Shown: one piece after another, positions 9,918 to 19,078 of the stretch | How positions within the stretch are numbered: position 1 is the stretch's first letter | Layout of the letters: the number at the start of each line of letters is the position of its first letter | Assembly (NCBI RefSeq): GCF_028765345.1 | Contig: NZ_JARAJZ010000009.1 | Location: 1 to 64,000, forward strand | Length of the DNA: 64,000 nt | Direction: 5' to 3' | From: Sporolactobacillus sp. CQH2019 | GTDB taxonomy: Bacteria > Bacillota > Bacilli > Bacillales > Sporolactobacillaceae | The notes under the pieces: model-generated | What the model saw: only the letters and a program-made list of their open reading frames with translations | Database searches by the model: none | What the model was told of the DNA's origin: nothing | Made by a program: the position numbers and the translations under genes

Positions 9918-10343
9918 TTGATTGAAGTTTCATTCGACGGGGCGGCAAGCGGAAATCCCGGGCTTGCCGGAGGAGGATTGTACATAAAATTGAACGGCGG
10001 GCGCGAAGAAAGACAGACGTTTCCGCTTGGCATTCTGTCAAGCAACCATGAAGCGGAGTTTGCGGCACTGGTAGCGGCACTCCGTTTCTGCCTTAAGCGG
10101 GGCTACCTTTCCGTTTCTTTCCGAACCGATTCACAATTGGTCAATCAGGCGTTGGAAAAACGGTACGTCAAGAAAGATATTTATAACCGTTATCTGCGGG
10201 AAGCACTCGAACTGATCAAACAATTCGAGCTTTTTTTCTGCAAATGGATTCCTGACCGGCAGAATGTCAATGCGGATTCCCTTGCACGTCTTGCCATCCG
10301 CGAACAGCAAGTTTCTCCGGATCGAGAGTGCGATCATCAATGA
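9918..10343 (+). CDS. RNase HI-like protein
   Basis: The 141-aa product keeps the four acidic residues of RNase HI: Asp in SFDGAASGNPG (residue 7), Glu in SSNHEAEFAAL, Asp in FRTDSQLV and Asp in NVNADSLAR. It lacks the basic protrusion of E. coli RNase HI, as in YpdQ/YpeP-type proteins of Bacilli. It would cut RNA in RNA/DNA hybrids, though some relatives are inactive in vitro. The start is TTG at 9918 with GGGGTGG 6 nt upstream. A transporter remnant follows. Confidence 0.87.
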   Translation: MIEVSFDGAASGNPGLAGGGLYIKLNGGREERQTFPLGILSSNHEAEFAALVAALRFCLKRGYLSVSFRTDSQLVNQALEKRYVKKDIYNRYLREALELIKQFELFFCKWIPDRQNVNADSLARLAIREQQVSPDRECDHQ

Positions 10344-10358
10344 CTCTCAAGCGGATAC

Positions 10359-10631
10359 TTGCCGCAGACGGCAGTCGGATCTTTGATTTTCGTCAACTGG
10401 CAGCTCCTGATGTCCAGGCCGTTATTTTATTTATGGCATTCTTCTTTCCTGCTGCAGACCGAGCTGCAGAAAGCGACACCCGCAACCCATGTCGGAATTA
10501 TCTTCACGATGGAACCGCTCTTTGCACTGTCGGCTTCCGTCCTGATCCAGCATGAGCAGCCGGGAAAAAGCGAACGGGCGGGCTGTATCCTGATACTTGC
10601 CGGCATGCCGCTGGCCGAGCGGCCGCGCTAA
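10359..10631 (+). pseudogene. C-terminal remnant of an EamA/DMT-family transporter
   Basis: The frame contains FLLQTELQKATPATHVGIIFTM, EPLFALSASVL and ILILAGMPLAE. This is the end of the second EamA repeat of a ten-helix drug/metabolite transporter, where full proteins are about 290-310 aa. Only about 65 C-terminal residues are recognisable, the sequence before them is not membrane-like, and there is no ribosome binding site. I read it as the leftover of a deletion. The following 230 nt hold only a terminator. Confidence 0.7.
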
Positions 10632-10735
10632 GTCCTGGCCGATTCAAAGCGCCGGCCGGCATATGAGAGCTGCTTGCCCAACAGTGCCATCAAGAAGCTA
10701 TGAGATCCAATTCAACGCCTATATAACGAAACAGA

Positions 10736-10778
10736 GCGTCTCATCGTCGAAAAATCGGCTGGTGAGACGCCCTTTTAT
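10736..10778 (+). terminator. Rho-independent terminator
   Basis: GCGTCTCATC (10736-10745) pairs with GGTGAGACGC (10761-10770) and is followed by CCTTTTATAT. It probably once ended the transporter transcript and now may serve the RNase HI-like gene. Confidence 0.7.
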
Positions 10779-10865
10779 ATCCCCGGCTTGACTTCCGCTG
10801 TTTCCCCGTATCGGTTTGTTCAGACGAAAGTTTTTTTAATCTATGACTCAAGTCTGCGCCATCAA

Positions 10866-11099
10866 TCAGCGCTTCAATGCCTTATATTCCTTCGTTAATT
10901 TCATAAACTGTGCTTTATCCCTAGAATCAAGGCTTGCATCAATCGCGGACTGAAGCTGCTTAATTTTTTGATTAAATTCCATTTCATCCAGGATCATTTG
11001 GGCATACATTTCGACAACTGAGACTTTCGCCTGCTGTTCTTTATAAAGAACAAGCGCTTTTGTATTCTGCTGGAAAGAGTGATCGTTGTTCATCTTCAT
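10866..11099 (-). CDS. IDEAL-domain protein
   Basis: The 77-aa protein ends with an IDEAL-like segment, IDASLDSRDKAQFMKLTKEY, preceded by a helical stretch VSVVEMYAQMILDEMEFNQKI. IDEAL domains are short modules found in Bacilli, for example in competence and spore-related proteins, and are thought to mediate protein contacts. The ATG at 11099 was chosen because AAAGGGGGG precedes it; a longer frame to 11114 would include that site. Monocistronic, unknown role. Confidence 0.72.
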   Translation of the reverse strand: MKMNNDHSFQQNTKALVLYKEQQAKVSVVEMYAQMILDEMEFNQKIKQLQSAIDASLDSRDKAQFMKLTKEYKALKR

Positions 11100-11311
11100 T
11101 GCCCCCCTTTGCACTTTTAACCATTCTACACTATTTATCTGAAAGTTACAACCATTTTCAATTATTTCCCACTAACTTTTCCAATTATTTAGATAAAGGG
11201 GTTTTCTGCTTTCTTAAAACAAAAAGAAGGAGGAGCAAACCTGCTCCTTCTCCTTAGTGTCCATAATATTTTCTTAACAGCAGCGCCGTTTAGGCCTGTT
11301 TTTCTTCATTT

Positions 11312-12763
11312 TCAAAAGTGCTGAGAACGTTGTCTGCCTCTGCCGCGGTAGCCGCTGTTCTGCCGCCGCTCAAATTCCCGCGGACGGCTGTAAAAGCTTT
11401 TGCTTCTGCCGCCGTGCTGCTGAGAATGATGGCTGCTCCTTTTAACCATCAGCGGTGCTTCACGGGTCAGGCGTACCGGCGTCGTATCCGGTTCTTTTGT
11501 CAGGACCTTCAAAGCAGCGGCAACCACGTCTTCTGCGTCATTGTCGGACAGCAGCTCCATTGCCTTGGCCTCATATGCGTGGTAATTGTCCTTCTCAAGA
11601 GAGCTGCGCAATGTATCCACAGCTACTTTCTGCTGTCCCGCAAGTGCTTCTTCATAGCTGGGGGCGCTGACCTGTTTCATCGGCTGTTTCGTTAAACGCT
11701 CGATCGATCGTAAATGCGGGAATTCACTCGGCGTAATGAACGTCAGCGCCAGACCCGTCTTGCCGGCACGGCCGGTACGGCCGATGCGGTGGACATAGCT
11801 TTCAGGATCCTGGGGAAGATCAAAATTGTAGACGTGCGTCACATTGCTGATATCAAGACCGCGGGCAGCAACATCTGTGGCAACCAGCAGTTTGACTTCG
11901 TTCTGCTTGAAACGGCGGAGCACAAGATCCCGTTTGGATTGCGTCAGGTCGCCGTGAATCCCTTCCGCTTCATATCCCCGTTTCTGAAGAGCACGCATCA
12001 GTTCGTCCACCCTGCGTTTTGTCCGTCCGAACACAATGGCGCGCTCAGGCATCTGAATATCGAGAAAGCGGGTCAATATATCAAATTTCTCCGATTCCTT
12101 CACCTTTACATAAATTTGCTCAGTCAAAGAAACCGTTAATGTTTTCGCTTTGATCTGGACTTTTTTAGGATTGTGCATAAACTTTTCGGCAAGAGCCTGA
12201 ATCGGGCGCGGCATCGTTGCTGAAAAAAGCAGCGTCTGCCGTCCTTCGGGCGTTTTTTCAAGAATTTCATGAATATCGTCAATAAATCCCATATTCAGCA
12301 TTTCATCAGCTTCATCAAGAACGATGATTTTAATCTGGTCGAGATGAATGGTATGGCGTTTGATGTGATCGAGCAGACGGCCCGGCGTTGCGGAAATAAT
12401 GCTGGGACGTCTTTTCAAATCGCGGATTTGTCGTTGGATGTCCTGACCTCCGTAAATCGCCACTGTCCTGACTTTCTTATAGTAGCCGAGTGCGTTTAAT
12501 TCCTGAGCGTTCTGAACAGCAAGCTCACGGGTCGGTGTGATGACAACGCCTTGAATCTCATGGTCGGAGGGATCTGCAGATTCGATCAACGGGATGCCGA
12601 ATGCCGTCGTTTTACCCGTTCCCGTCTGTGCCTGTCCAATCAGATCGACACCGGTCTTAGCCACTGGAATCGCCTGTTCCTGGATGGGGGTCATTTCCGT
12701 AAATCCCATCCTGTCCGTCGCTTTCTTTATTTCTTCACTCACTTCAAGTTCTGAAAATTTCAT
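11312..12763 (-). CDS. cshA: DEAD-box ATP-dependent RNA helicase CshA
   Basis: All helicase motifs are present: TPIQEQA (Q motif), AQTGTGKT (motif I, about 44-51), TPTRELA, TPGR, DEAD (about 147), SAT, FGRTKRRVDEL, HRIGRTGRAGKTG (VI). A Gly/Arg/Ser-rich basic tail (HHSQQHGGRSKSF... YRGRGRQRSQ) fits CshA rather than DbpA/CshB. CshA works in cold-shock response and RNA turnover with the degradosome. I start at MKFSEL (12763); the AAGGAG site is 13 nt upstream, longer than ideal. The 483-aa length is typical. Confidence 0.9.
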   Translation of the reverse strand: MKFSELEVSEEIKKATDRMGFTEMTPIQEQAIPVAKTGVDLIGQAQTGTGKTTAFGIPLIESADPSDHEIQGVVITPTRELAVQNAQELNALGYYKKVRTVAIYGGQDIQRQIRDLKRRPSIISATPGRLLDHIKRHTIHLDQIKIIVLDEADEMLNMGFIDDIHEILEKTPEGRQTLLFSATMPRPIQALAEKFMHNPKKVQIKAKTLTVSLTEQIYVKVKESEKFDILTRFLDIQMPERAIVFGRTKRRVDELMRALQKRGYEAEGIHGDLTQSKRDLVLRRFKQNEVKLLVATDVAARGLDISNVTHVYNFDLPQDPESYVHRIGRTGRAGKTGLALTFITPSEFPHLRSIERLTKQPMKQVSAPSYEEALAGQQKVAVDTLRSSLEKDNYHAYEAKAMELLSDNDAEDVVAAALKVLTKEPDTTPVRLTREAPLMVKRSSHHSQQHGGRSKSFYSRPREFERRQNSGYRGRGRQRSQHF

Positions 12764-12815
12764 TAAACAATAAAGTCTCCTTTTATAATGCATTCAGTTT
12801 TATTTTAGAAATGAT

Positions 12816-12851
12816 TAGGCATCCTCCGCGATAGTGGACGGAAAATGCCTA
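12816..12851 (-). promoter_or_regulatory. Hairpin in the cshA 5' region
   Basis: TAGGCAT (12816-12822) and ATGCCTA (12845-12851) enclose a second pairing, TCCG/CGGA. It lies about 50-90 nt before the cshA start, within the presumed 5' leader. Cold-shock helicase leaders are often structured. Nothing else is seen in the 12764-13140 gap apart from AT-rich sequence before zwf. Confidence 0.3.
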
Positions 12852-13140
12852 CCAAGAATTGAGCAAACATGATCTTCATTTTCAAAAGCAAACCTCTTCC
12901 ATCCTTATGATTGCCTAAACACATAGTTTCACCATAACATGTACAGAAATGAAATGCAACGAATTAGGATATTTCCTTTTGTTAAACCTTTTATTAAAAA
13001 GGAATGATCGGCTTCACTGCGGATCTCAAGCAGGATTATTTAATAATCCGGTATATCATGGTATATTAATGTGTAACACAACACATTGATACGTGTGATG
13101 ACGGGGCATAATTCTGAAAGAGGAATGAGGGACACTTTCA

Positions 13141-14613
13141 ATGATGGAGACACAGAAACAGCCGACGCTTATTTTCATGTTCGGTGCTACCGGTGATCTG
13201 GCCCGGCGAAAACTTTATCCGGCTTTCTACCAGCTGTATAAAAAAAATCAGGATTTTGCCGTGATCGGACTGGCAAGGCGTCCGCATACCGACGAATCCT
13301 ACCGGGATTTGATCAACCAAACGCTGCCGAAGTCGTCCGAAGACCGCAGCAGCTTTCTCGATCGCTTTTACTATCTTCCGCTTGACATCGAGCGTCCTGA
13401 AAATTTCAGTACGCTGAAAGAGCTGAGCGACCGGCTTGACGGGCAATACGGATTACAGGGGAACAGAATCTTTTATCTGTCCCTCGCACCGCGTTTTTTC
13501 GGGCTGGCGGCAAAACATCTGAGGAATGCCGGTTTAACCGAGACATCGGGATGGAAACATGTCATTATCGAAAAACCTTTCGGGCATGATTTTGCGTCGG
13601 CAAAAAAGCTGAATAACGACCTGCTTCAGGTTTTTGATGAAAAAGAAATCTACAGAATCGATCACTATCTCGGAAAAGAAATGATCCAGAATATCGAAAG
13701 CCTGCGATTCGCAAACCCGATCTTTGAATCCGTCTGGAACCACCGTTATATTTCCAATGTGCAGATCACATTAAGCGAAACACTCGGTGTGGGCGAACGG
13801 GCAAGTTATTACGACCAGACCGGCGCCCTTCTGGACATGGTCCAGAATCACATTATGCAGATGATCGCGCTGACGGCCATGGAGCCGCCGAGCCGTTTTG
13901 AAACAGAAGAAACCCGGTACGAAAAGGTTAAGGTCATTCAATCGATCCGGCACGCATCCGCCGAAAATATTTTCAACCAGGTAGTCCGCGGGCAGTATAC
14001 AGGCGGCGTCCTGGCGGACGGGACTAAGGTGCCCGCCTATCGCGATGAAGAAAAAATCGATAAAAATTCGAACACGGAAACATTTGTCGCCGCCCGCTTT
14101 TTTATCGATAATTATCGTTGGTCCGGCGTCCCCTTTTATATCCGGACGGGGAAACGAATGAGCGCAAAATCCACGGAAATTGTGATTCAATTTAAGGATA
14201 ATCCGAAAAATCCATATTTTTACCATCTAAATGACGCCGCACCCAATCTTCTCGTGGTCCATGTTCAGCCCGATGAGGGTCTGTCGCTGAAACTGAACGT
14301 GAAACAGTTTAACGAAACAGGAAATACGATGCCGATCACGATGAAATTCTGCAATAATTGTGCGAATGAAGGCAATACGCCCGATGCCTATGAACGGCTG
14401 CTGGCAGATTGTCTGAAGGGCGACTCGACAAATTTCACCCGCTGGGATGAAGTAGCCTATTCTTGGTCGCTGATGGATTCAATCGTTGCTGCCTGGTCGG
14501 AAAAACAACTGCCGCTTGATCACTATGAAGCCGGGTCGATGGGTCCCGCCTCGGCGGATCAGCTTCTGGCGAGAGACGGCTTTCACTGGTGGCCGCTGAC
14601 AACAACTGTGTAA
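13141..14613 (+). CDS. zwf: Glucose-6-phosphate 1-dehydrogenase
   Basis: First enzyme of the oxidative pentose phosphate pathway, making NADPH and 6-phosphogluconolactone in the cytoplasm. The 490-aa protein has the coenzyme loop FGATGDLARRKLYPA (about 13-27), EKPFGHD, the active-site signature RIDHYLGKE (about 178-186) and the typical late YIRTGKRM. GAGG lies upstream of the double ATG at 13141/13144. No gnd or pgl neighbour is present, so it is a single gene followed by a terminator. Confidence 0.96.
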   Translation: MMETQKQPTLIFMFGATGDLARRKLYPAFYQLYKKNQDFAVIGLARRPHTDESYRDLINQTLPKSSEDRSSFLDRFYYLPLDIERPENFSTLKELSDRLDGQYGLQGNRIFYLSLAPRFFGLAAKHLRNAGLTETSGWKHVIIEKPFGHDFASAKKLNNDLLQVFDEKEIYRIDHYLGKEMIQNIESLRFANPIFESVWNHRYISNVQITLSETLGVGERASYYDQTGALLDMVQNHIMQMIALTAMEPPSRFETEETRYEKVKVIQSIRHASAENIFNQVVRGQYTGGVLADGTKVPAYRDEEKIDKNSNTETFVAARFFIDNYRWSGVPFYIRTGKRMSAKSTEIVIQFKDNPKNPYFYHLNDAAPNLLVVHVQPDEGLSLKLNVKQFNETGNTMPITMKFCNNCANEGNTPDAYERLLADCLKGDSTNFTRWDEVAYSWSLMDSIVAAWSEKQLPLDHYEAGSMGPASADQLLARDGFHWWPLTTTV

Positions 14614-14632
14614 ACGGACTTAAGAAACTAAT

Positions 14633-14688
14633 TGGAGGTTTAACGTTCCGGGTCGATGGGCTCCGTGAACGGTAAACCTCCACTTTTC
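14633..14688 (+). terminator. Terminator of zwf
   Basis: TGGAGGTTTA (14633-14642) pairs with TAAACCTCCA (14673-14682), with inner pairing CGTTC/GAACG. CTTTTCAT follows. Confidence 0.75.
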
Positions 14689-14732
14689 ATATTCATCGCC
14701 GGAAAAGCGGAAACAGAGTTGCATCCGCTGGT

Positions 14733-15590
14733 TCAGGACAGAGCCGCTGTTCTGATCCGGGCGACTTCCTCGTTAAACGCATCGATCAGCCGTCTGGCAA
14801 CCGCACCCGGCCGGCCTCCGGCAATCAGCTGATTGTCGATCCGGACAACCGGTGTTACCTCGGCACCGGTACTCGTAATGAAGACTTCATCGGCAGAGAA
14901 AAGCTCCTCCGTTGAAAAGAGCCGTTCCTCGACCGGGATGCTCAGCTTTTTCGCCAGACCCAGTACAAAGAGGCGTGTAATGCCGTTCAGAATAAAATGG
15001 TCGGCGGGATGAGTCACCAGCCGCCCCTCTTTTACAATGAACACATTGCAGGACGATCCTTCGGTGACCGTATTCCCCCTGTGAAGAATTGCTTCTTCAG
15101 AACCTTGTTCGTGCGCCTCCTGTTTGGCAAGCACATTGCCGAGAAGATTTAGCGTTTTGATGTCGCAGCGCAGCCAGCGGATGTCATCGATCAGGCTTAC
15201 TTTTATTCCGGCTTCTCCCGGGGCACTTCGACGCGGCAGATTGATAGCGGATCCCGTCAGCACACTCTCCGCCCCTTCCGGAAACAGATGCTTGCGGGGA
15301 GCGGCTCCGCGCGTGATTTGAAAATAAATCAGCCCGTCGTCAATCTTATTTTTTTCGATCAGCGTCTGCAGATTGTCCGTCAAATGACCGATGCTGTACG
15401 GCAGCTGAAGTCTCAGTTCCCCGGCGCTCCTTTCAAGCCGTTTCATATGCAAATCAAGCAGGAACAGACGGCCGCCGTAGACTCTGATGGCTTCATAAAT
15501 ACCGTCGCCGAATTGATAGCCTCTGTCCTCCATATCCACCTTTCCCCGATCTCTCGGCAAAAATTGATCCTGATATAAAATCGTCGCCAC
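14733..15590 (-). CDS. dat: D-amino-acid (D-alanine) transaminase
   Basis: A class IV PLP aminotransferase of 285 aa. Key features are DRGYQFGDGIYEAIRVY near residues 22-38, the PLP lysine region CDIKTLNLLGNVLAKQEA (about 137-154) and EVFITSTGAEVTPV near the end. It interconverts D-alanine and D-glutamate for cell wall synthesis in the cytoplasm. I chose the GTG at 15590: GGAGGAA lies 8 nt upstream, and the longer frame (GTG at 15608) would translate that site. Monocistronic. Confidence 0.92.
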   Translation of the reverse strand: MATILYQDQFLPRDRGKVDMEDRGYQFGDGIYEAIRVYGGRLFLLDLHMKRLERSAGELRLQLPYSIGHLTDNLQTLIEKNKIDDGLIYFQITRGAAPRKHLFPEGAESVLTGSAINLPRRSAPGEAGIKVSLIDDIRWLRCDIKTLNLLGNVLAKQEAHEQGSEEAILHRGNTVTEGSSCNVFIVKEGRLVTHPADHFILNGITRLFVLGLAKKLSIPVEERLFSTEELFSADEVFITSTGAEVTPVVRIDNQLIAGGRPGAVARRLIDAFNEEVARIRTAALS

Positions 15591-15697
15591 AGCCCGATTC
15601 CTCCTCACAGCATGATAAGATTCTTTCTTATAGGGATAGTATATTCTTTATATTCAAAATAAACAACGCTTTTCCCGATGGATCAAGTTCCTGAAGC

Positions 15698-16453
15698 TTA
15701 TGAATCCTTTTTCATAAACTGGAGCAGCCGGGAAGACAGCTTGATATAGCCCTCTTTATTCGGGTGAAAGTGATCCTCGTACAGAAGGGACTGGCCCTTG
15801 CCGTGGAAAATGTCGAAAGTCGGGATGAAAAAAATGCGATGGAACTTCCCGGCAATCGTCCGGCTGTTATTATTCCATTGATTAAGAATGGGGACAAAAT
15901 CCCGGTTTGCGCTGCCGAGATAACTTTCAAACGGATTGTATAAACCGAAGAAAAATATGGGAGCAGAAGGATTCAGCTGACGTATTTCCGTAAAAATTTC
16001 ATTAAGATTTGCAGAAAATGTTTTTTGCCGGGCTAAAAAATCACGGGTCTGCAGATCCATGAAATGATCCCTGAGCACCCGAACGAGATCATTGCCCCCG
16101 ATCGTCAGAAATATCGTATTCGATTGTCTGATATTTTCTTTAACATCCGGCCGTTTCAAAACCTTTAACAAATCCCCCGATGTATCCCCGATATGTCCGA
16201 AATCCTTAAATGAGACCGATTTCACATTCTTTTGGCTCTTGAGGGACGCTGCCGCCAATCCGACGTAGCCGTTGCTTGTCCCGCTGCCGACTCCTTGAGT
16301 CAGCGAATCGCCAAGAGCTGTGATCCGGTAAGACAGCATTTGCGTTTTTTTGTGCTGCGGAGCCGTTCTCTGCCCTGTATAGCGATAAATTCCGTAGCTT
16401 CCTATGGAAATCAATGCCAGAAGTACGACCATAAGTACAACAATCTTCTTAAT
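15698..16453 (-). CDS. Membrane-anchored SGNH/GDSL hydrolase (possible ATT start)
   Basis: The protein has one N-terminal hydrophobic anchor followed by an SGNH hydrolase domain: ITALGDSLTQGVGSG (block I, Ser), TIFLTIGGNDLV (block III, Asn) and DHFHPNKEGY (block V, Asp/His). This matches YpmR-type lipase/acylhydrolases on the outer face of the membrane. The first ATG (16432) has no ribosome binding site. The in-frame ATT at 16453 has GAGGGG 9 nt upstream and would give IKKIVVLMVVLLAL, a normal positively charged anchor. I therefore propose ATT initiation; about 251 aa. Confidence 0.8.
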   Translation of the reverse strand: MKKIVVLMVVLLALISIGSYGIYRYTGQRTAPQHKKTQMLSYRITALGDSLTQGVGSGTSNGYVGLAAASLKSQKNVKSVSFKDFGHIGDTSGDLLKVLKRPDVKENIRQSNTIFLTIGGNDLVRVLRDHFMDLQTRDFLARQKTFSANLNEIFTEIRQLNPSAPIFFFGLYNPFESYLGSANRDFVPILNQWNNNSRTIAGKFHRIFFIPTFDIFHGKGQSLLYEDHFHPNKEGYIKLSSRLLQFMKKDS

Positions 16454-16483
16454 GATTCAGCACCCCTCTAACCCCTCTTCTCT

Positions 16484-17005
16484 TTATTCACTATACCACC
16501 ATTGCAAGGCCAGATTTTCAATTTTCTCAGCAGCTGCGTTTTTCCCGATACGATAGCTCTCTATGTCATACGGAAACTGGGCCGCGAGCTCCAGTTTCAG
16601 TCGGCCGTAGAAGTCTGCATCCTCTTCATGAGACGCCAGATAATCACGGAAAGCAAGGTGGCGGATCACTTCTTCTGAACCCGCTGAAAATATGTGAACA
16701 TGGGCAAGGTGATTATCCTCGGCATCCGTTTTGCAAAAATAGCGTCGGCCCCTGATGCCGTGTTCTCCGAAAGCCCGGTATCCGATCTTCGCCATGGCCT
16801 CGTTCTTTTTATCGACCTCATTAAGATCGCCGACCTCCGCAAGCAGATCAATGGTCGGTTGTGCAGCCATGCCCGGCACAGCGGTACCGCCGATATGGTG
16901 AACAGCCGTGATTAAAGGATGCAGCGTGTGCGAAAGCCGCCCGGCTTCCTTTTCATATGTCCGTTTCCACTCATCCCGGAACGGCACAACGACAACATGT
17001 CGCAT
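16484..17005 (-). CDS. GrpB family protein (UPF0157)
   Basis: A 173-aa GrpB/UPF0157 protein with the typical VPFRDEWKRTYEKEA start, AVHHIGGTAVPGM and PTIDLLAEVGD. This fold is related to nucleotidyltransferases, and its Gly and Asp positions fit that. The biological role is unknown; relatives are sometimes fused to CoaE (dephospho-CoA kinase). GGGGAGA precedes the ATG at 17005. The hydrolase gene follows after 30 nt on the same strand. Confidence 0.85.
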   Translation of the reverse strand: MRHVVVVPFRDEWKRTYEKEAGRLSHTLHPLITAVHHIGGTAVPGMAAQPTIDLLAEVGDLNEVDKKNEAMAKIGYRAFGEHGIRGRRYFCKTDAEDNHLAHVHIFSAGSEEVIRHLAFRDYLASHEEDADFYGRLKLELAAQFPYDIESYRIGKNAAAEKIENLALQWWYSE

Positions 17006-17212
17006 GATCTGATCTCTCCCCTAATACTGCGAGATTTTTTACTTTATCGACATAAAATTCGAATCGATACCATTTTAGCATAGGGCCGGCCGTCTGAGCA
17101 TGATTTATTTTAAAATATGACGATTCCGGCAGCTTATCCGAAATTGAAAAAGCGATGTGGATCAATTCCCCGCGGTTGAAAGAATCGTTTCTATAGCCGA
17201 ACCATTCCGCGC

Positions 17213-17260
17213 AAAAAAGAGCCGGAAAGAAATCAATCTGCTGATTTCTTTCCGGCTCTT
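17213..17260 (-). terminator. Terminator of the fbpB-type gene
   Basis: A perfect 19-bp stem (17217-17235 with 17242-17260) and a 6-nt loop are followed on the minus strand by six T (17218-17213). It lies 42 nt after the small gene's stop. Confidence 0.85.
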
Positions 17261-17302
17261 CACCTTTAAAAGGTTTATAAAGCTGCTTCCTTTCGGTTGT
17301 CT

Positions 17303-17422
17303 TTATTTCAGGACATGCCTTCGATCAATTTTTTCTTCAATCTTTTCCAGTGCCTTTTCGTTTTGAAGAATTTCAGACTTATTTTTCAGAACGAGATCTT
17401 TAAATGTATTTTTTCTTTTCAT
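17303..17422 (-). CDS. FbpB family small basic protein
   Basis: A 39-aa gene with sequence MKRKNTFKDLVLKNKSEILQ followed by NEKALEKIEEKIDRRHVLK. This fits the FbpB small basic protein family: basic N-terminus, then an IEEKI helix. In Bacillus subtilis FbpB helps the FsrA small RNA repress iron-rich proteins when iron is scarce. GGTGGGG precedes the ATG. I could not find a clear Fur box upstream, so iron control here is only inferred from the family. Confidence 0.8.
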   Translation of the reverse strand: MKRKNTFKDLVLKNKSEILQNEKALEKIEEKIDRRHVLK

Positions 17423-17629
17423 TGCTTTTCCCCACCTTCCCTATTCATTTTACATGTTCATGATAAAGCTTTAAACATACTTTTCTCGAAATGTGTGAAT
17501 ACTATATTATATTTTTATTTTTCCCTGTATTTTATTTATTAAACCTTTTCAAGGCCGGTATTTCTTTTTTCACACTGCAAATCGTCTGCTACAATAGAGA
17601 AGTCAGTTCACTGCTGGGAGGGTTTTTTT

Positions 17630-19000
17630 ATGAACGAACAGATTTATGCCTATTTGGAAAAAAATCGCGCTCTTTATTTGCAACAGATGACCGATTTTCT
17701 GGCTATTCCAAGCATCAGTTCGGATTCAACGCATAAGGGCGATGTAAGAAGAACAGCGGAATGGCTGGCCGGCGATTTGAAAAGCGGGGGCGTGGAGCAC
17801 GTCCGGATCATGGAAACGGAGGGGCACCCGGTTGTCTACGGAGATTATCTGAAAGCGGTCGGAAAGCCGACTGTTCTTGTTTACGGACATTACGATGTCC
17901 AGCCGGTCGATCCGATAGGCGAATGGAAAACCGATCCGTTCAGGCCGGTGATTAAGGACAATATCATTTATGCACGCGGCTGCAGCGATGATAAGGGACA
18001 GGTCTTCATGCTCGTCAAGATGGCCGAGTCCATTCTTGACGTCAAAAAAGAGCTGCCCGTGAACATTAAATTCTGTTTTGAAGGCGAAGAAGAGATCGGC
18101 AGCGCGCATCTCAATCATTTTGTCGATGCGCATCTCGATCTTTTAAAAGCCGATGTGCTGCTTGTCTCGGATACGACGATGGTCGGACCGGATCAGCCGG
18201 CGGTCTGTTACGGCCTGCGCGGGCTCTGCGGCCTGGAGGTGCGGTTAAAAGGCGCAAACGGCGACCTGCATTCAGGCGTATACGGCGGAGCGGTTCAGAA
18301 TGCTTTGCATGCGATGGTCGCACTTCTTGCTTCGCTGCATGATCAGAAAGGCAAAGTGTCGGTGGACGGTTTTTATGAAAAGGTCCGGCCGTTAAGCGAA
18401 GAAGAACGGGCAACGTGCGCGAAACTGTCGGATGATCGGGCTTTGATGAAACAGCTTGATGTCGACGCCCTTTACGGTGAAGAAGGCTATTCGACGGTTG
18501 CCCGGATCTGGACGCGTCCGACGCTTGAACTGAACGGCCTTTTCGGCGGATTCCAGGGAGAAGGATTGAAAACGGTCATTCCTTCGGCTGCAACAGCCAA
18601 GATCACCTGCCGGCTCGTTCCCGATCAGAATCCTGAAGCGATCGGCCGCCTGCTGAAAAAGCATCTCGAAAAGCACCTCCCGGCCGGCGTTAAACTGGAT
18701 GTCGCTCTGATGGATCATGCAGAACCTTTTATCATGCCGCTCGATCATCCAGCTCTAAAGGCGGCTGACGCCGCCCTTGAAAATGCCTTTCGGATTAAGC
18801 CGGTTTTTTCGCGTCAGGGCGGATCCGTACCGATTGTCAACACCTTTCATGATAAGCTCGGACTGGCGCCCGTGCTCATGGGCTTCGGACTGGACAGTGA
18901 AAATTTTCACGCACCCAATGAACATTTTCACCTTGTCAATTTTGATCGCGGCCTGAGAGCTCTGGTCGATTTTCTTTATTTGCTTCCCCGGCAGATGTAA
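17630..19000 (+). CDS. M20 family dipeptidase
   Basis: A 456-aa zinc peptidase of the CNDP-like M20 group. Metal and catalytic residues are visible: VYGHYDVQPVD (His/Asp), ARGCSDDKGQ (bridging Asp), FEGEEEIGS (catalytic and metal Glu), VSDTTM (Asp) and a late FHAPNEHF (His). It cleaves dipeptides in the cytoplasm. The dimerisation domain (about 190-320) includes LHSGVYGGAVQNA. GGGAGG lies 8 nt before the ATG. Monocistronic with a terminator. Confidence 0.92.
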   Translation: MNEQIYAYLEKNRALYLQQMTDFLAIPSISSDSTHKGDVRRTAEWLAGDLKSGGVEHVRIMETEGHPVVYGDYLKAVGKPTVLVYGHYDVQPVDPIGEWKTDPFRPVIKDNIIYARGCSDDKGQVFMLVKMAESILDVKKELPVNIKFCFEGEEEIGSAHLNHFVDAHLDLLKADVLLVSDTTMVGPDQPAVCYGLRGLCGLEVRLKGANGDLHSGVYGGAVQNALHAMVALLASLHDQKGKVSVDGFYEKVRPLSEEERATCAKLSDDRALMKQLDVDALYGEEGYSTVARIWTRPTLELNGLFGGFQGEGLKTVIPSAATAKITCRLVPDQNPEAIGRLLKKHLEKHLPAGVKLDVALMDHAEPFIMPLDHPALKAADAALENAFRIKPVFSRQGGSVPIVNTFHDKLGLAPVLMGFGLDSENFHAPNEHFHLVNFDRGLRALVDFLYLLPRQM

Positions 19001-19045
19001 AGGATCTTTGCCTTTCATTCCGGTTTTTTTGTATTATGTATGTTA

Positions 19046-19078
19046 AAAAGGGCTGTCCTTTAAGGACAGCCCTTTTAA
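19046..19078. terminator. Bidirectional terminator
   Basis: AAAAGGGCTGTCCTT (19046-19060) and its perfect inverted copy (19062-19076) lie between the convergent dipeptidase and acnA genes. Both strands show a T-run. Confidence 0.8.
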
